In this document: positions 1-11,176 of the stretch, one piece after another
Position numbering within the stretch: the stretch's first letter is position 1
How the letters are laid out: each line of letters begins with the position of its first letter
Translations under genes and position numbers: made by a program
Notes under the pieces: generated by a model
Database searches by the model: none
What the model saw: the letters and a program-made list of their open reading frames with translations, nothing else
Told to the model about the DNA's origin: nothing
NCBI GenBank assembly: GCA_033220425.1
Contig: CM065647.1
Coordinates: forward strand, 5,642,001 to 5,706,000
Direction: 5' to 3'
Length of the DNA stretch: 64,000 nt
From: Lepraria neglecta
Taxonomy: Eukaryota > Ascomycota > Lecanoromycetes > Lecanorales > Stereocaulaceae

Positions 1-652
1 TATCTCATTTTCGATGAAAGCCAAACGATAAAGAAGTAATAATACTCTGGTGTCTGAGCCGAGGAAACAAAACGTTCTGGAAGATAGCCGCTAAGGATGA
101 CTGCGGCTGCAAGCCACAATGCGCCAAGCCAAACAAAGCCTTGACACAGCCCCATACGCTGATGATTTCGACATCTTGCGTCATAACGACTGTAACTCAT
201 CCCTGATCATCAGACCCGTAGCGTCAGGCTACAGACTTCGGCATGCATCGGCTACTCTTGGAGCTGCGTTTGACGCGTTGCCTCTGAGCCGTAGCTAAAG
301 CTGCCCACCATTCCACAAGGCTGAGGAATAAAGCCGTAACCTATTGGACCCTATCAACGTCTCGAAGTTATCAACGTCTGGAAGTTTCCAGTCATCCCTT
401 GCCGCTCCCGAGTCTAGCGATAGGATTCCGTTCAAAATGTCGCATGACTTCGGTGGTACCAATGACGTATCACGTTCCAAGCATCCACTCCTACCTCGCT
501 CTGGAATCAGCCGTCGCTGCTTTCGTATCTTACGCCGGTGGTAGCCGATACTTGGATCAGGTACCCATTTAATTCAGTATATTTAGACCGCCAGCAAGTC
601 CTTCCCCTCTTCTTCCCACCTCCCTCAACCTGCCATCCAGTCCATCCTCGAT

Positions 653-700
653 CTTCATCTCAACAAGCTCTTCATCTCAACAAGCTCTTCATCTGATCCA
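653..700. repeat. 17-bp tandem repeat, about 2.7 copies
   Basis: The unit cttcatctcaacaagct is read at 653-669 and again at 670-686, followed by a partial third copy. It sits just upstream of a small basic open frame and has no evident function. Confidence 0.8.
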
Positions 701-1209
701 CCCTCACTTATCAACTCAAGCCTCGCGAAGAATTTATATCGCCATACAGAATGCCGGGCCATAAGTCGCAGAAGACCACAAAGAGTGTCTCGGTCAAAAC
801 CACAAAAGTTGGCTGGGAAAGGATATCCAGGACGACAGAAATGGTCTCGGTCAAGACCACAAAACGCATCGCGGATAAGAAGCTCGCTTATGCTATCAAA
901 CCGCCAAAGAAGCGAATCCACGTCCGACTAATCGAATACCGAGTATGAAGCGATCAGACATAATTTCAATGGCGTTGACCCCGCTTGGCTTTGGGATAGG
1001 AAGGTGAAGATAATCCGCGATGTTCAATCAGCAAGGCTAGAGCTCGACGGACGTAACGGATGATGGATCTGTGGACATTGAGTTTATCAAGGAAGGAGCT
1101 AGTGGTCTTGGCAGCTGGACAGTCTGACAGTCGTCTTTCACTGATCGTTGGCGGTGATACGACTTCAGAGTTCCATCCTCATGTTCAGTATCTCGCCAAA
1201 GTCTGAGCT

Positions 1210-1234
1210 TGGTGGTGGTGGTGGTGGTGGTGGT
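1210..1234. repeat. GGT trinucleotide microsatellite
   Basis: About eight consecutive GGT units are visible directly. No gene context is evident. Confidence 0.85.
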
Positions 1235-2416
1235 AGCATGTCTGTTTTTCTTTCACAAGGTTGCGGTTATTTCTTTGAAGGGTGTTCATCGTTTTCATTT
1301 CAGTACCTTATACATGTATGATAGGCTCTCATTATCTCCTTTTAGTGAGTCTGCTACGTCTTGCAGCTGTCTCTCTCAGGCGTGCTTATCTTTTTCATTT
1401 CAAGGCTATGAGCTGGATGATGTTGCTGGCGAGGATTTGAGCTGCTATGTCTTCGGGGACCATTTTTGTGATAGAGACTAATGCACGATAATTAGCGAAA
1501 ACTAGGAAACACGAATGAAAGAGCCCAAACTAAAATTGACCAGCCTGGTCCTCTCTGACATACACATAATTCTGCACGGAGGAGACTGAATCCACACCGG
1601 TTATGAATTCTGACCAACCAGAAAGATGCTCCTTGGGACAGCCATTATAGTCACAGTAGTGGCACGAGCTTCACCGTCCTGACTAGAATCCTGCAAAGAC
1701 TTACAGTATGCCGGATGACGTCTGGGAAGCCAGAATAGTACAGTACATTCGGGCACTAGCTTGCCTGCGCGGAGTGTAGAGCGCATCTGATGCGCATTGC
1801 GCCACCTGTCGACACCCCAAGACCCAATCAGATTTAGTGCAGGCCAATAGGGATGAGTCATGAAGGGGTTTCGCGCATGCCACCTCGAGAATAATAAATC
1901 ATTCCAAGTGCTAGCGAGACAGAAGCACTAAAAAAGGGTTGTCACGGGCACCACTGGCGCTCAATTAGCCATTCTTCGCGCTTCCTCCCTGCAGAGAGCA
2001 TGCCTCAGCCACAATCCTTCCCACCAATACGCAAGACTAGCGGCTGGAAGATACTTAACATTGGCTTTCGAACTGTTCATGGCTGTTCTACTCATTACTT
2101 CGTGGCTTGACCTTACCGGTGTGGGCAAAAGCCATAGGTGACGCATGTGACAGGTCTGACCCAACAGTTTACCAAGCCTTAACCAGTAAGCCTCAATAGG
2201 CTCACAACATGTCCAGCCTTGTCTTGCACACTCGTCCTTTAGATACAGCTTCGGTATCAGAATTATCATGGAAGATCATCAACCTTGCCGTGCGTGGCCC
2301 ACAAACAGAGAAAGGCATATATTTTCATTGAGAGCCCAACAAACCGCGGCGAAGGTGGTGTCATTTCCTGACAATGTTTAGCCGTATATCTCAAAAGACG
2401 ATGCGCTCAGCCGGTT

Positions 2417-3684
2417 CTAGCCGCGACTGTGGAGATTCGAGTAGTGTATATCCTTGTTATGAGTTTCACTGGCGCGGTAAAGAGCACATTCATCTCTGTG
2501 GTAACAGGGAATGGCAGTATTCCAATTGGTCAAGGCGAAGACATGGATGGAGGTATTTACCATAACCCCAAGCTTATCACTCAAACATACATGCAGATGG
2601 ATGCTTAGTGACTCGAGATGTCCAAGACTATCGGCAAGGCAACATCCTGTATGAGATCCATCTCATCGACTCTTCCGGCTTTGATGACGGCACCCACGTC
2701 GATGCTGAAGTCCTGTCCCGCATTGCGACCTATGTCAACAACACCTATAAGCTCAAGCCAACCCTTGCGGGTGTCATTTATCTGCACGACATCTCCGTCG
2801 GGAAATTAGGAGGTGTTGGGCAAAGGAATCTTCGTATGCTCGAGAAGATGATAGGAATCGACAAATAGGACAACTGTACTTTGGTGACGACGAAGTGGTG
2901 TTGCATAAACAAACCGCAGGGCGAAGAGATGAGAAGACACTGAGAGATAAGGAGAAGTACATCGGAGCAATGTTACGCCATTCGCGACAAGCGTCGATGG
3001 TGCGATTTGATCCAAAAAGCAAAGGCAAGGCTTTGGAAATCATTAAGCCACACTTGAATAAGAGCTTCGCACCTGAAATCCCCATCCAGGTGGTCGATCC
3101 TCCCGGGCCAATACTTGCCCTCGGAGAGACTGACGCTGGAAGAGTTGTGGCAGAGAACCTTGAGAAGCTTCACCGAGCTACAGGACAGTTAGAAGAGCTT
3201 CAAGGGTCGCAGAACATCCTCGCTCAGAAGTTCGACGAGAAAGCTTTTCGAAGAATTCAAGAGTAAAAGAGAGAAGCTGATACTCAAACACCAACTCCAA
3301 AGGGCCGGCAGATGGATAGTGAAGGCCGGGATTGTAGGAGGGACAATAACAGCGACAATTTTCACCATAGGTCCCGGCGCCTCTATAATTGCCTTAGAAG
3401 CGCCTTTTGAGAAGTTTGCAAGAAGTCAGAAGAGGGAAGAAAGGCAAGCGATAGACCGGCTGGAGAAAGAATATAAGGAGGAGAGCAATTTGGAGGATTT
3501 GGAGGATTTTATGATGAGTGTGGACATGCGAGCTGACTTGGTCATCGCTTTCTTGTGGGAACTCCTTTTGTTTCGGCGCTGTTTCAGTTGTTCAAAGCGT
3601 GGCGTTCTGGTGAATGGTGAAGATGTTACCCTTTCCAGTTCGATCTGTATTGTTAATAGACATTACATTCTCTCATGCATATAA
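2417..3684 (+). pseudogene. Decayed AIG1/G-domain GTPase-like gene
   Basis: The conceptual protein follows the fungal G-domain (AIG1-like) family: an ILVM..TGAxKSTFI P-loop region near 2450-2500, a GT-AG intron at 2553-2608, the switch/G3 region LIDSSGFDDGT near 2665-2695, a conserved block up to MLEKMIG, then the G4-like string CTLVTTKW near 2875-2900, followed by a helical tail and a hydrophobic glycine-rich segment near 3325-3400. It is broken at several places: both canonical P-loop glycines are replaced (SFTGAVKST instead of the usual GxTGAGKST), an in-frame TAG lies at 2866-2868 between IDK and DNCTLV, the frame shifts just after TTKW, and shifts again near 3240-3250 at an A-run. I infer a dead gene. 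Assembly error is the alternative, but the P-loop substitutions are independent evidence of lost function. Confidence 0.75.
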
Positions 3685-4513
3685 CTTCTCCAAATAAAGC
3701 TGACATATCGTATCAAGCAAACAAAAAGGTGATGGGGACTCTAATGGTTGCGTGAATCTTTCGTATAACTCTTCCAATATGGCGATTACATCTAGAACCA
3801 CGATACCGGCGTGCTTGGGTCCAAACTATTAGAGCATCGAGGATTTATTAGCACATCGGCCTTCCTATCCAATCGGCTCACTTGCGTATAATGTTGTAAG
3901 CTGAAGGGACGCGCAAATTTGAGCAAGTTTTTCTGCAGGCTTGTGAGGAATAGGAAAAGCGGGAGTAGATCGTTCTTTGGATTTGCATGTTCGTTGACAC
4001 CCCTCGGAGAATAAAGAAGGTTCATGTAAGTCGTGTAAGCAAGCAGAGAAGAATGATGTGGGGTTCCTTTGATGGAGAGGCTCTGTAGATTGTAGATTTC
4101 GAAGGGGTCAAAGACGCCATGTAGATCATCTAAGAATAACGTACCTCCTCGAGCAATATTAATGGCAAATGGTGGAGCCTTTTTGGAGAAAATGTAGCCT
4201 CACTGTCAGTTTTGGGTAACAAGAGGATGAGAAAATACCCACTCCCGGTGGGACCCCTAGAAGCCGCCTAAAACAAATGTCAGCCTAACGCTACTCGGGC
4301 ACGCTAAGGCTGCCTTCGGGCGTCTTCCTTGGGCCGCTTGCAGGGGCCGATGAATAAAGGCTGAGCTTCTCCCACATTCATTGTGCTTCCTCTCTTCAAG
4401 TACACCAACTTCGAGCCAAAGACACAACTACACAAAGTCATCGCTATCAACTACAGCAACCACTCTCCAATCACCGATAATCAGACCAAATTCCAATTAC
4501 CAATACCAGCAAA
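3685..4513. other. Intergenic region before metallothionein gene 1
   Basis: No coding signal recognised. The last 140 bases are CA-rich with repeated CAACTAC/CCAAT-like strings, as expected for a 5' untranslated leader of the small gene that follows. An AATAAA-like, AT-rich spot lies at about 4352-4357. Confidence 0.4.
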
Positions 4514-4712
4514 ATGGGTACGTCAACCCCCACGTCGATTACCCCACCTGCGCCGCCCCGCGGACAGATTGTCTGACTGACATCTACGCTACAGGTCCAG
4601 GATGTTCATGCAGCTGCGGCACCTCCTGTGCTTGCCCTACTGGCCAGTGCACTTGCAAATGTACGTACTTTGCATCTCCTCGGCGAAGTCCAGCGAATGG
4701 CCGCTCACAGAG
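4514..4712 (+). CDS. Metallothionein (copper-type), gene 1
   Basis: This is a micro-gene. The first exon is only ATG plus one G (4514-4517), followed by a 77-nt intron (4518-4594; gtacgt...ctacag with a ctgactgac branch site). Exon 2 from 4595 encodes a cysteine-rich peptide. A second gtacgt donor follows at 4661; splicing to either acceptor at 4710 or 4716 gives an immediate TAG, leaving a 23-residue product with cysteines at 5, 7, 9, 13, 15, 20 and 22 (C-x-C pairs) and a final Lys. Seven cysteines in about 25 residues with no aromatic residue matches the Neurospora-type fungal copper metallothioneins, which bind Cu(I) in the cytosol. If the second intron is retained, translation would run on to a TGA at about 4738. 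The exact 3' end is my inference; the Cys pattern is direct. Confidence 0.75.
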
Positions 4713-5269
4713 CACAGAGATACAACCACGATCGACGTGACCGCGGAAATGGTAATATGAAAGGGCATGGACAAGGGCGGTTTAACGCGGGATACTGAAT
4801 TGCATTTCGAACGGGTTAAGGTCATGGGATGCGTGCTGGGATAAGATAATTGCAGGAACTACAACATTGGTGGAGGGTCTGATACACTCATTGGTCCCCG
4901 AAATGCAAGACACTCATTGAACCCTTATGCTGCCGTATTGAACCACGTGTTGCGTCCAACCCGGAGCCCATTCCTCCCACATGATTCTTCTGCCAATATG
5001 ATCGCCCATGATCCTGGCTCCTTTGCGTCGTGCATGAGCTCCTCCACCAATGCCATTCATGTCGTACCCTCCTTGTTCACAATCTTATTCCTTCGGGCAT
5101 CGTCACAGCAGTCAAAGAGTAACCCCACCGAGTCCTCATTTGCTGAAGCTACAAAGTCATCTAAAATGAATCAAGAAGGTGTAGGAGATTGACGGACATG
5201 CGTGGTTTGTGCTCTATTGAGGGGCTCGTGCGTAGAATGATGATTGGCTTAGCCTTGACCTGCTTTTAT

Positions 5270-5277
5270 TATATATA
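5270..5277 (+). promoter_or_regulatory. TATA box of metallothionein gene 2
   Basis: An eight-base alternating TA run lies about 125 bp upstream of the ATG, followed by a CT/CA-rich leader, a typical arrangement for a strongly induced fungal gene. Confidence 0.55.
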
Positions 5278-5399
5278 GTGGGCTCGTCCAACCTCTTTCT
5301 AATTCTTTCACCATATACACACTCTGTTCATTGCAACCTGTATAATCCTTGAACAAATCAAAGTATCAAACCAAACTACCAACCCAAACACCAGTGACA

Positions 5400-5534
5400 A
5401 TGGGACCTTGTGCATGCTCCAGCTGCTCCTCGTGCGCAGGCGACTGCGCTGGATGTGGATGTGCTAGCTGTGGTGTACGCCATGTTTTTCCCTCCTTGAA
5501 CTGAGCATATTACTGACTGTATGCGTAGCACTAG
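5400..5534 (+). CDS. Metallothionein (copper-type), gene 2
   Basis: Exon 1 (5400-5474) encodes 25 residues starting MGPCAC; a 54-nt intron (5475-5528, gtacgc...gcgtag with a tactgac branch site) is followed by a two-codon exon, CAC TAG. The spliced product is 26 residues, the same size as the Neurospora crassa copper metallothionein, with eight cysteines at 4, 6, 9, 12, 16, 19, 21 and 24 and no aromatic residue. The function inferred from the family is cytosolic chelation of Cu(I) or other soft metals. It sits 0.7 kb downstream of gene 1 in the same orientation. The two peptides share the MGP start and intron-donor sequence but differ in Cys spacing, so they are either an old duplication or separately acquired paralogues. 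Confidence 0.85.
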
Positions 5535-5802
5535 GAGTGAACCCGAGGATGGAGACAACGAGGATCGAGAATAGGATGTCAATACGCATATGATTGGGAA
5601 ACACATGGCATAAACGGCGTATGGACACTTTGCTGTCAGTCTGAACATGGGATCGAGATGGGAAATGGAAAGGAATATGGATAGTTGTCGCCACCGTAAA
5701 GTGCATTGAATGACAGACCACCCTGGGACCTGAGTACATAGCAGTATACATGAATGATGAATCCTGCTTATTTGCCGTGCCTGCCCTTGATGCCATGTAA
5801 GA

Positions 5803-6977
5803 TTATCTCGCCTCAGCATCTGCGCCCTCTCCCACTAGCAAGATCTCAGGAGGCCCGTCTGTATGACAAGCCCAGCAGGAAGTAAGCGAGCAGTTCTCGC
5901 ATTGAGAAATGAACTTCCACCCCACGTATTTGCAAAGCTGGCAGTGCCCTGGATGCTTCTTGCTCACTGTCTGCACGCGCCTCCAACAGCCGTGATCGCA
6001 GCCTGTTTCAATGGCGGCTCGTACCTCATCCAGTTGTTCTTCCCGAGGACGCTCATCAGGCTTCCCCCACGTCTGTCTCAGATGCTTCTCGTATCGAGCA
6101 AGAGATCTGTCGGAACGGAAGATCGTGCGTCGCCTGAAAAAACCCGTGGGTGTTGATCGTCGGCCTACTGGACGTTGTCAAGGAAATCGGGTGCAAATTG
6201 TGGGCAAGTGCATCGTTTCCGAGGTGTGCCACAGACGTCGCAGGATTGGGCTTTGCAGAGGCATCTAATGATTCATTAGTGAGAAATACGTCTAGCTGAA
6301 GTCCTTCTGAGGCTCACGTCATGCGGTTGCAACCAACATTCAACTCTATCATGTTGTTGCACTGATAGCACACCTGCCACTTCTTATCCTTTGCTAACTC
6401 GACTACTCTTCGGCGTTCCTCATCTGTAGGACAGTCCTTGCCCTCATGCTGGGCCGTCCGACATTTCACGCATGTGTTTCGGTTGCAAGCCGGGCAATGA
6501 CCCATGTCATCAACGATTTTGTCTTCGGGAATAATGACACGGCAGCCGGGTTTAGCACAGAGAAGCGAACATGCTGCTGCAATCTTGGCCTGCTTGGCCT
6601 CGTAGTCCGTGACAAGTTTCGGTAGAAGGGAAGCCCTCAGGATTTTGAGCGTGAAAGGAACGCGGCAGCACTGCGGTGGAAAAGTCTCGCCGGGTTGGAG
6701 GGCGCTTTCGACGTACGAAGCAAGGCACTCATTGCAGTAACTATGCTCGCACACGGCACTGAAAGAATCGAAAACACACTGATCGCCGCAGGAGGTGCAG
6801 ACCAGTTGTTTGTCGCTTGTGCTTCGCTTTGATGGTGGCTCAGGCGATGACTCCAGCAATGGCTCCGGCGACGAAGCACCAGGGTTAGTAGGGAGAGTCA
6901 AGCTGGATTTGGGTGTTGGCAAGAAAGGCAAGGTTATTGTGTGCTGTGATCGTATCCATGTTGACTGTGGTCAACCT
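5803..6977 (-). CDS. RBR-type E3 ubiquitin ligase
   Basis: Reading on the minus strand: a long exon (to 6318) carries a Ser/Pro-rich leader, RING1 (CTSCGDQC...C.H.YCNEC), and an IBR domain with CPACNRNTCVKC. After an intron (6265-6317) comes the RING2 half (TCLCKAQSCDVCG...CTC; 6264-6169), then a 35-nt in-frame GT-AG intron (6134-6168) and a last exon (6133-5803) with a further Cys-rich module (HCQLCKYVGW...CENCSLTSCWACH). The predicted catalytic RING2 cysteine is in NVGCNRMT; the usual NHM is NRM here. RBR ligases form a thioester with ubiquitin before transfer; the substrate is unknown. No ATG lies in the frame of the RING exon: it is open back to a TGA at about 6977, while an ATG at about 6959 is in another frame. 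The start therefore needs an upstream exon (a possible acceptor CACAG lies just before TCAACATGG) or the gene is damaged. Confidence 0.75.
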
Positions 6978-7247
6978 TGAGGTGGCTTTGTCGGTCTCGG
7001 AGTTCCGGCTTGAGGTGAGGTTGTTGTGAGGAAAGTGATGCAGATGTCAGCTCGGAGACCCCAGTGAGTTTGAACAATTGATTTGAGCTTGTCACTAGAT
7101 CATGAGCACGGAGCCTGGATCTCTAGCAGGGAAAGGGATGTCTGATGCAAGATCCTCCAAGAGTGTTCGTGGGTGCAGATGAAGAAGGGTGATTGATCAT
7201 CTTGATATGATCGGATGTGAATACGTAAGTAATCAACGGAGCTTGAT

Positions 7248-8891
7248 TCACTCCAGGCCCATCCTCGCATCATCTCCAACTCCCCAAAATCCGTCACGTT
7301 CTTGATGAGATGGTAATTGCTGGGTATCGTGTTCATCGTCTCGTAAGGTGGTTGTTCCCGAAAAATCACCACTGCTTTGTGTGCTCTTACTTCTCCTAAA
7401 GAAGCCACGCCGTCTATGACTGCTACTCGAGTCGCTATCTTTGGTCGAGTGCGAAGAGTCCGGCGGCGTGTCTGAGGGCGCCGAGCCAGAGGTCGACGGG
7501 ACGAGCGTATCAGTGGAGCCATCAAGCCCAGTGCCCGGCCGTATCTCGACTAGCTCAGCATCTCGATACCATTTTCGACGTCTTGTGTATCTTCCCCAGC
7601 CGTCTTGACCGCGGCGACCATCGTTCCACTATGTCAAATTAGTCAAAACAGTTGGCGGCTGATGCATCTGACATACCTTGTTGTCATAATAGATCCAGCC
7701 ATCGTCGCCGGTGCTTGCTTTCTTCTTGCCGCCTCCTTCAACCTGCCATTCACTCCCTCGAACCCAACGCCATTTTGCCGTCCCATGCTCGACTTCCGGC
7801 AGCTGGAAGGTGTCTTTTGGATCCGAAGGGTTGAGATGCTCATCTGTCCAAGCCGCTCGCTCATAAGCTAACAAAGAATATGTCCAACCCAGGCCAAGCC
7901 AACGCCGTTGATTCTCAAAAACGACAAAGGTGAAGCGTACACCTGAGGGTTCTGCGTTGCCGTTGGCGGCTAAGGAGTTAGCTACATCATGTTGGCTCTT
8001 ATGCCTGGGTGGAAGCGGAGGTGGTGGGCCTTTGCTAGGTGTGACTGGCTCTGGTGGAACACCAAAATTCAGACCGGTAGTCGCAGATACGATACGGCGG
8101 ATGAACCTTGATCGCCACAAAATTGTACGTGATACTCGAGCCGGTCTCGAGTGCCAGCTGAGCATAAGGGTGCCAATCGCAAGCACGACTCGGCGAGTAG
8201 TAAGAATGTAAAGAGGAGGCAAGGTCAAGCCAATCCAGATCGGTGTGATGAAGAGAATGCGTATGAACATAGTAGTGAGAGCAGGTCTTGTAGTGGCTGA
8301 TGTTGCAGTTCGTTGCGTCGAGAGGAAGTCCGTAAACTGCATGAATGGTTCGAGCAGTACATTACATCTTGAGTTTAACACTGTCAAGGTGTCCACTATC
8401 TCATCCAGGCTCTTCTGATGCTTCATGCTGCCCTCTGAGTGTGTCGCTTTCGAGTCTTTGAACTTCTCGTTCGTCCACCCACTCGACGACAAGGGAGAGT
8501 ATCGCCTCGAGTACATGCCCAGGATGACACATACCACTACCATTATAGGTCCCGCATATCTGATGATAACATCGCCGTAGAGAGTTATCGCCCAAAAGCC
8601 TGCCACAATGAGAAAGCTCTCCCATGGATCTCCACTCGTCCATGTTATCAGGCCCACCAGCTGATTGAGTGGTAGGAGGAATGGGTGGGAGAACGCGAGT
8701 GCTCGGGTGATTGTAGGGGGTGTTGCAACAAGTAATGGTGACTTTCTGTGGACGAGGATTGTAGACCGCTGCCTTGTAGCTGGAGATGCACCGGAGGAAT
8801 TGGGAGAGAAAGCGGCAATGGTGGGGGGATTTGGATCGTCTTTGGCTTTTCCCGACCCAGTGTCTGACACGCGGGTTGGTGAAGATGCCAT
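7248..8891 (-). CDS. Pex30/Pex24-type peroxisomal membrane protein with dysferlin domain
   Basis: There are two exons (8891-7677 and 7628-7248, intron 7629-7676), 531 residues. The N-terminal half has two hydrophobic blocks (around FLIVAGFWAITLYGDVIIRY and, about 100 residues later, MFIRILFITPIWIGLTL), as in the Pex24p domain. The C-terminal half has a DysF module: FVVFENQRRW.. then TKWRW-like AKWRWVRGSEWQVEG, DGWIYYDNK, and after the intron WNDGRRGQDGWGRYTRRRKWYRDAEL, ending WGVGDDARMGLE. Family members shape ER membrane at peroxisome-forming sites and control peroxisome number and size. The start is the ATG at 8889-8891 (MASSP); in-frame codons upstream lack an ATG. It diverges from PAM16 across a 451-bp intergenic region. 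Confidence 0.85.
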
Positions 8892-9342
8892 CTCCGCTAT
8901 CCAAGGTGTTTCTATTGTCGTCAATGTCAGTCAATATTGTGCGACTTAACGAAGGGAGAGTTCCGAGAGATGCCTGGTCAACATACCAAACGCAGCCATG
9001 CAAGAGCAAACAATTCAAGGACACCTGCTCAAGAGGCGTTCCTATCATGTTGCCCGGCTCATCAACACTCTTTTCTAGCAATTAATGACTGTACGACCGC
9101 AAACAATCCAGTACGCCGCGTGATTTGTGAATGTAAGAAGCCGAGGCATGCCAGAAACCTGTAAATCGTCACATCTGATCCCGCGTAGATCGATGACTAA
9201 GCAATGATCTGCAGCAAGGGTCCTCCGAAAATTGATGCTTTCGTTCGCCGCCATCTCTGTCACACTCGTATGGCTGTCCACAGCTCATGACGCTTTTGGG
9301 ATACAGTGTGAGGTAGTTGAAAGGGGGTGTCAGTCATTATAT

Positions 9343-9823
9343 ATGGTAAGCTGCCACGGTTGAATGCCTACACTCCAGCTGGAATCGCCACTAATGCTGA
9401 ACGAAGGCACACCGCATTATCACCCAGGTCGTCATAACAGGCACCAGAGTCCTCGGCAGAGCCTTCGCAGAAGCATACAAACAAGCTTCAGCATCACAAC
9501 AGTATGCCCGGCAGGGCGCAAAAGGGGCCCCGGTCGCTTCAAATAACTTTGCCTCTTCAGGCCTCACCCTCGACGAAGCATGCAAGATTCTCAATGTCAA
9601 ACCACCGCAAGGAGGAAAGACGGATATGGAGAACGTGATGGAAAGGTTCAAGAGCTTGTTCGATAAAAACGACCCCACGAAAGGGGGAAGCTTCTATTTG
9701 CAGAGCAAGGTATTACGAGCGCGGGAACGGATAGAGCTGGAGGTTAGGGAAGCAAAAGAGGTGGCGGAAACGGAGGCGGAGCTGAAGGAAGGGTGGAAGC
9801 CGAAGGTATGGAAGGATCGATAA
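9343..9823 (+). CDS. PAM16: PAM16/TIM16, mitochondrial import motor subunit
   Basis: The first exon is the ATG alone (9343-9345); a 61-nt phase-0 intron (9346-9406) is followed by exon 2, giving 139 residues beginning M-AHRIITQVV. The conserved N-terminal strings TGTRVLGRAFAEAYKQA and the J-like core LTLDEACKILNVKPP, with a degenerate J-domain tripeptide, identify PAM16. It heterodimerises with PAM18 on the matrix side of the TIM23 complex and restrains stimulation of mtHsp70 ATPase. The tail is charged and helical (EVREAKEVAETEAELKEGW). Length and motif order match the family. The single-codon first exon explains why a plain open-frame search misses the start. Confidence 0.92.
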
Positions 9824-11176
9824 CATCTGTTCTACGAGCATGGAGCCAATGTTGAGTTGGGACACTAGTGAACTCGGAACCACCTCCTCCTATACCTAGG
9901 CTCGGCGCGCAATTAGGGAAGATCAGTGGCATTTGGGGTGACATCTTTATTGCATAGCCAGGCGTTTGGGAACATTTCTACTCTACGGGTACGCTCGTCT
10001 GCCGGGTGTAGTCATACTGTGTCGTGTAGCGACCTTTGACTCGATCAAAATATTCCACAAACAATACTTGCGGGCGCAGTGTTATATCAGCTGCAATGCA
10101 TGACTCACAATTTTGGCCTTTATCGGAGTGTGTGTCCAGTCAGAGCATATGATGAGCGATGCGTCGTTGAAAAGAAGGATCCGGGGAGGAAAGCGTTGTA
10201 CCAGCGTCATCGATTAGGCATTTTCTAGGCCAGTCTGTATGCACGGTGCTACTTCAGCACTCAATCATTTCACGGCCCGAGCATCTCCTAGACATAAAGT
10301 CCGGAGCTTTACTTCATTTTGAACGGCTGAGCTGGTCACGATACCGATTACTCGATCTATGAGCCTGATTATGGCGGGAGCATCCTCTTCCAGACGCATC
10401 TGTGATACCGACGATCAAACAGCACATCCCAGCCAGCCTCGTGCAGAAAATATGGCGCAATAGATAGCATGCCGTCCCCCACATTGTGGGCACCAAGTAT
10501 AGCCAGTCAATCTTGCATGACTATCTTGACCGCTGTTAATTCCTTAAGTGCGCGAATAAAGGCCGTGGTCATACCTGATACGCAACGGTTGAGATAGAGT
10601 TGGTCTATCATTCGCTTCTAGAACAAAGCTAGATTGCTAGAGCTCCCTGTGCCTGCAGGGACTGATGCGACTTGGTCAAGCTGATGGCGCTAAGAGAAAG
10701 TCTTTATCGCAATCGCGGGCAACATCAAACTCCCGTTCCCGCAAACATCCACATTCCTACATACAACCTTCTTCTAACCCCGACAACTATATCCTACGCC
10801 TTGTTGACGAAGTAGCCTGGCGTTGGCTCTGCTAAGTCAGACAGCATCCCCAATTAGTAATCCCAAGTCTTCGCGTCATAGATCAGGGATGGCGCCATCA
10901 TCCGCCCGTAGACCCTGGTGGGGAAGTTTTTGCTACGGATATCTTGTTAGGCCGAATTCATTTATTAATGGCTGATTCGCATGCTGCATCAACAAGTCAT
11001 TGTCTCTGTTCTCATTCACTTCCGAACGCAGGTCTAGGCAGGTACACACACTGCTAGTATCCTCCCCATCTTTCAACAACCCTTGGAAGTCCTCAGCTTC
11101 TCGAGCTTTCCTTACCTCTTCTTCGTCTCATTGTCATAGTCTGCCTTTCTTATCTACAAAGTATCAGAAGGCCATC
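9824..11176. other. Intergenic region, no gene seen
   Basis: About 1.35 kb without a coding signal I can support. The final 180 bases before the Ara2-like ATG form a CT-rich leader in which a non-ATG frame is open, which I read as 5' untranslated sequence rather than a longer N-terminus. Confidence 0.5.

Larger units (their letters stand above)
1..2416. other. Gene-poor stretch, no supported gene
   Basis: I see no open frame with recognisable protein character here. A 65-codon ATG frame at 751-948 (+) encodes a very basic peptide in which the string SVKTTK occurs twice; it has no recognisable family and may be chance. Two simple repeats lie inside: a 17-bp unit (cttcatctcaacaagct) repeated from about 653 to 700, and a GGT microsatellite at about 1210-1234. 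Confidence 0.5.

Noticed and set aside
11000-11176. N-terminal extension of the Ara2-like reductase as a mitochondrial presequence
   Set aside because: The extended frame starts at a TTG, has CT-rich leader composition, and the family begins at the MPQ methionine.
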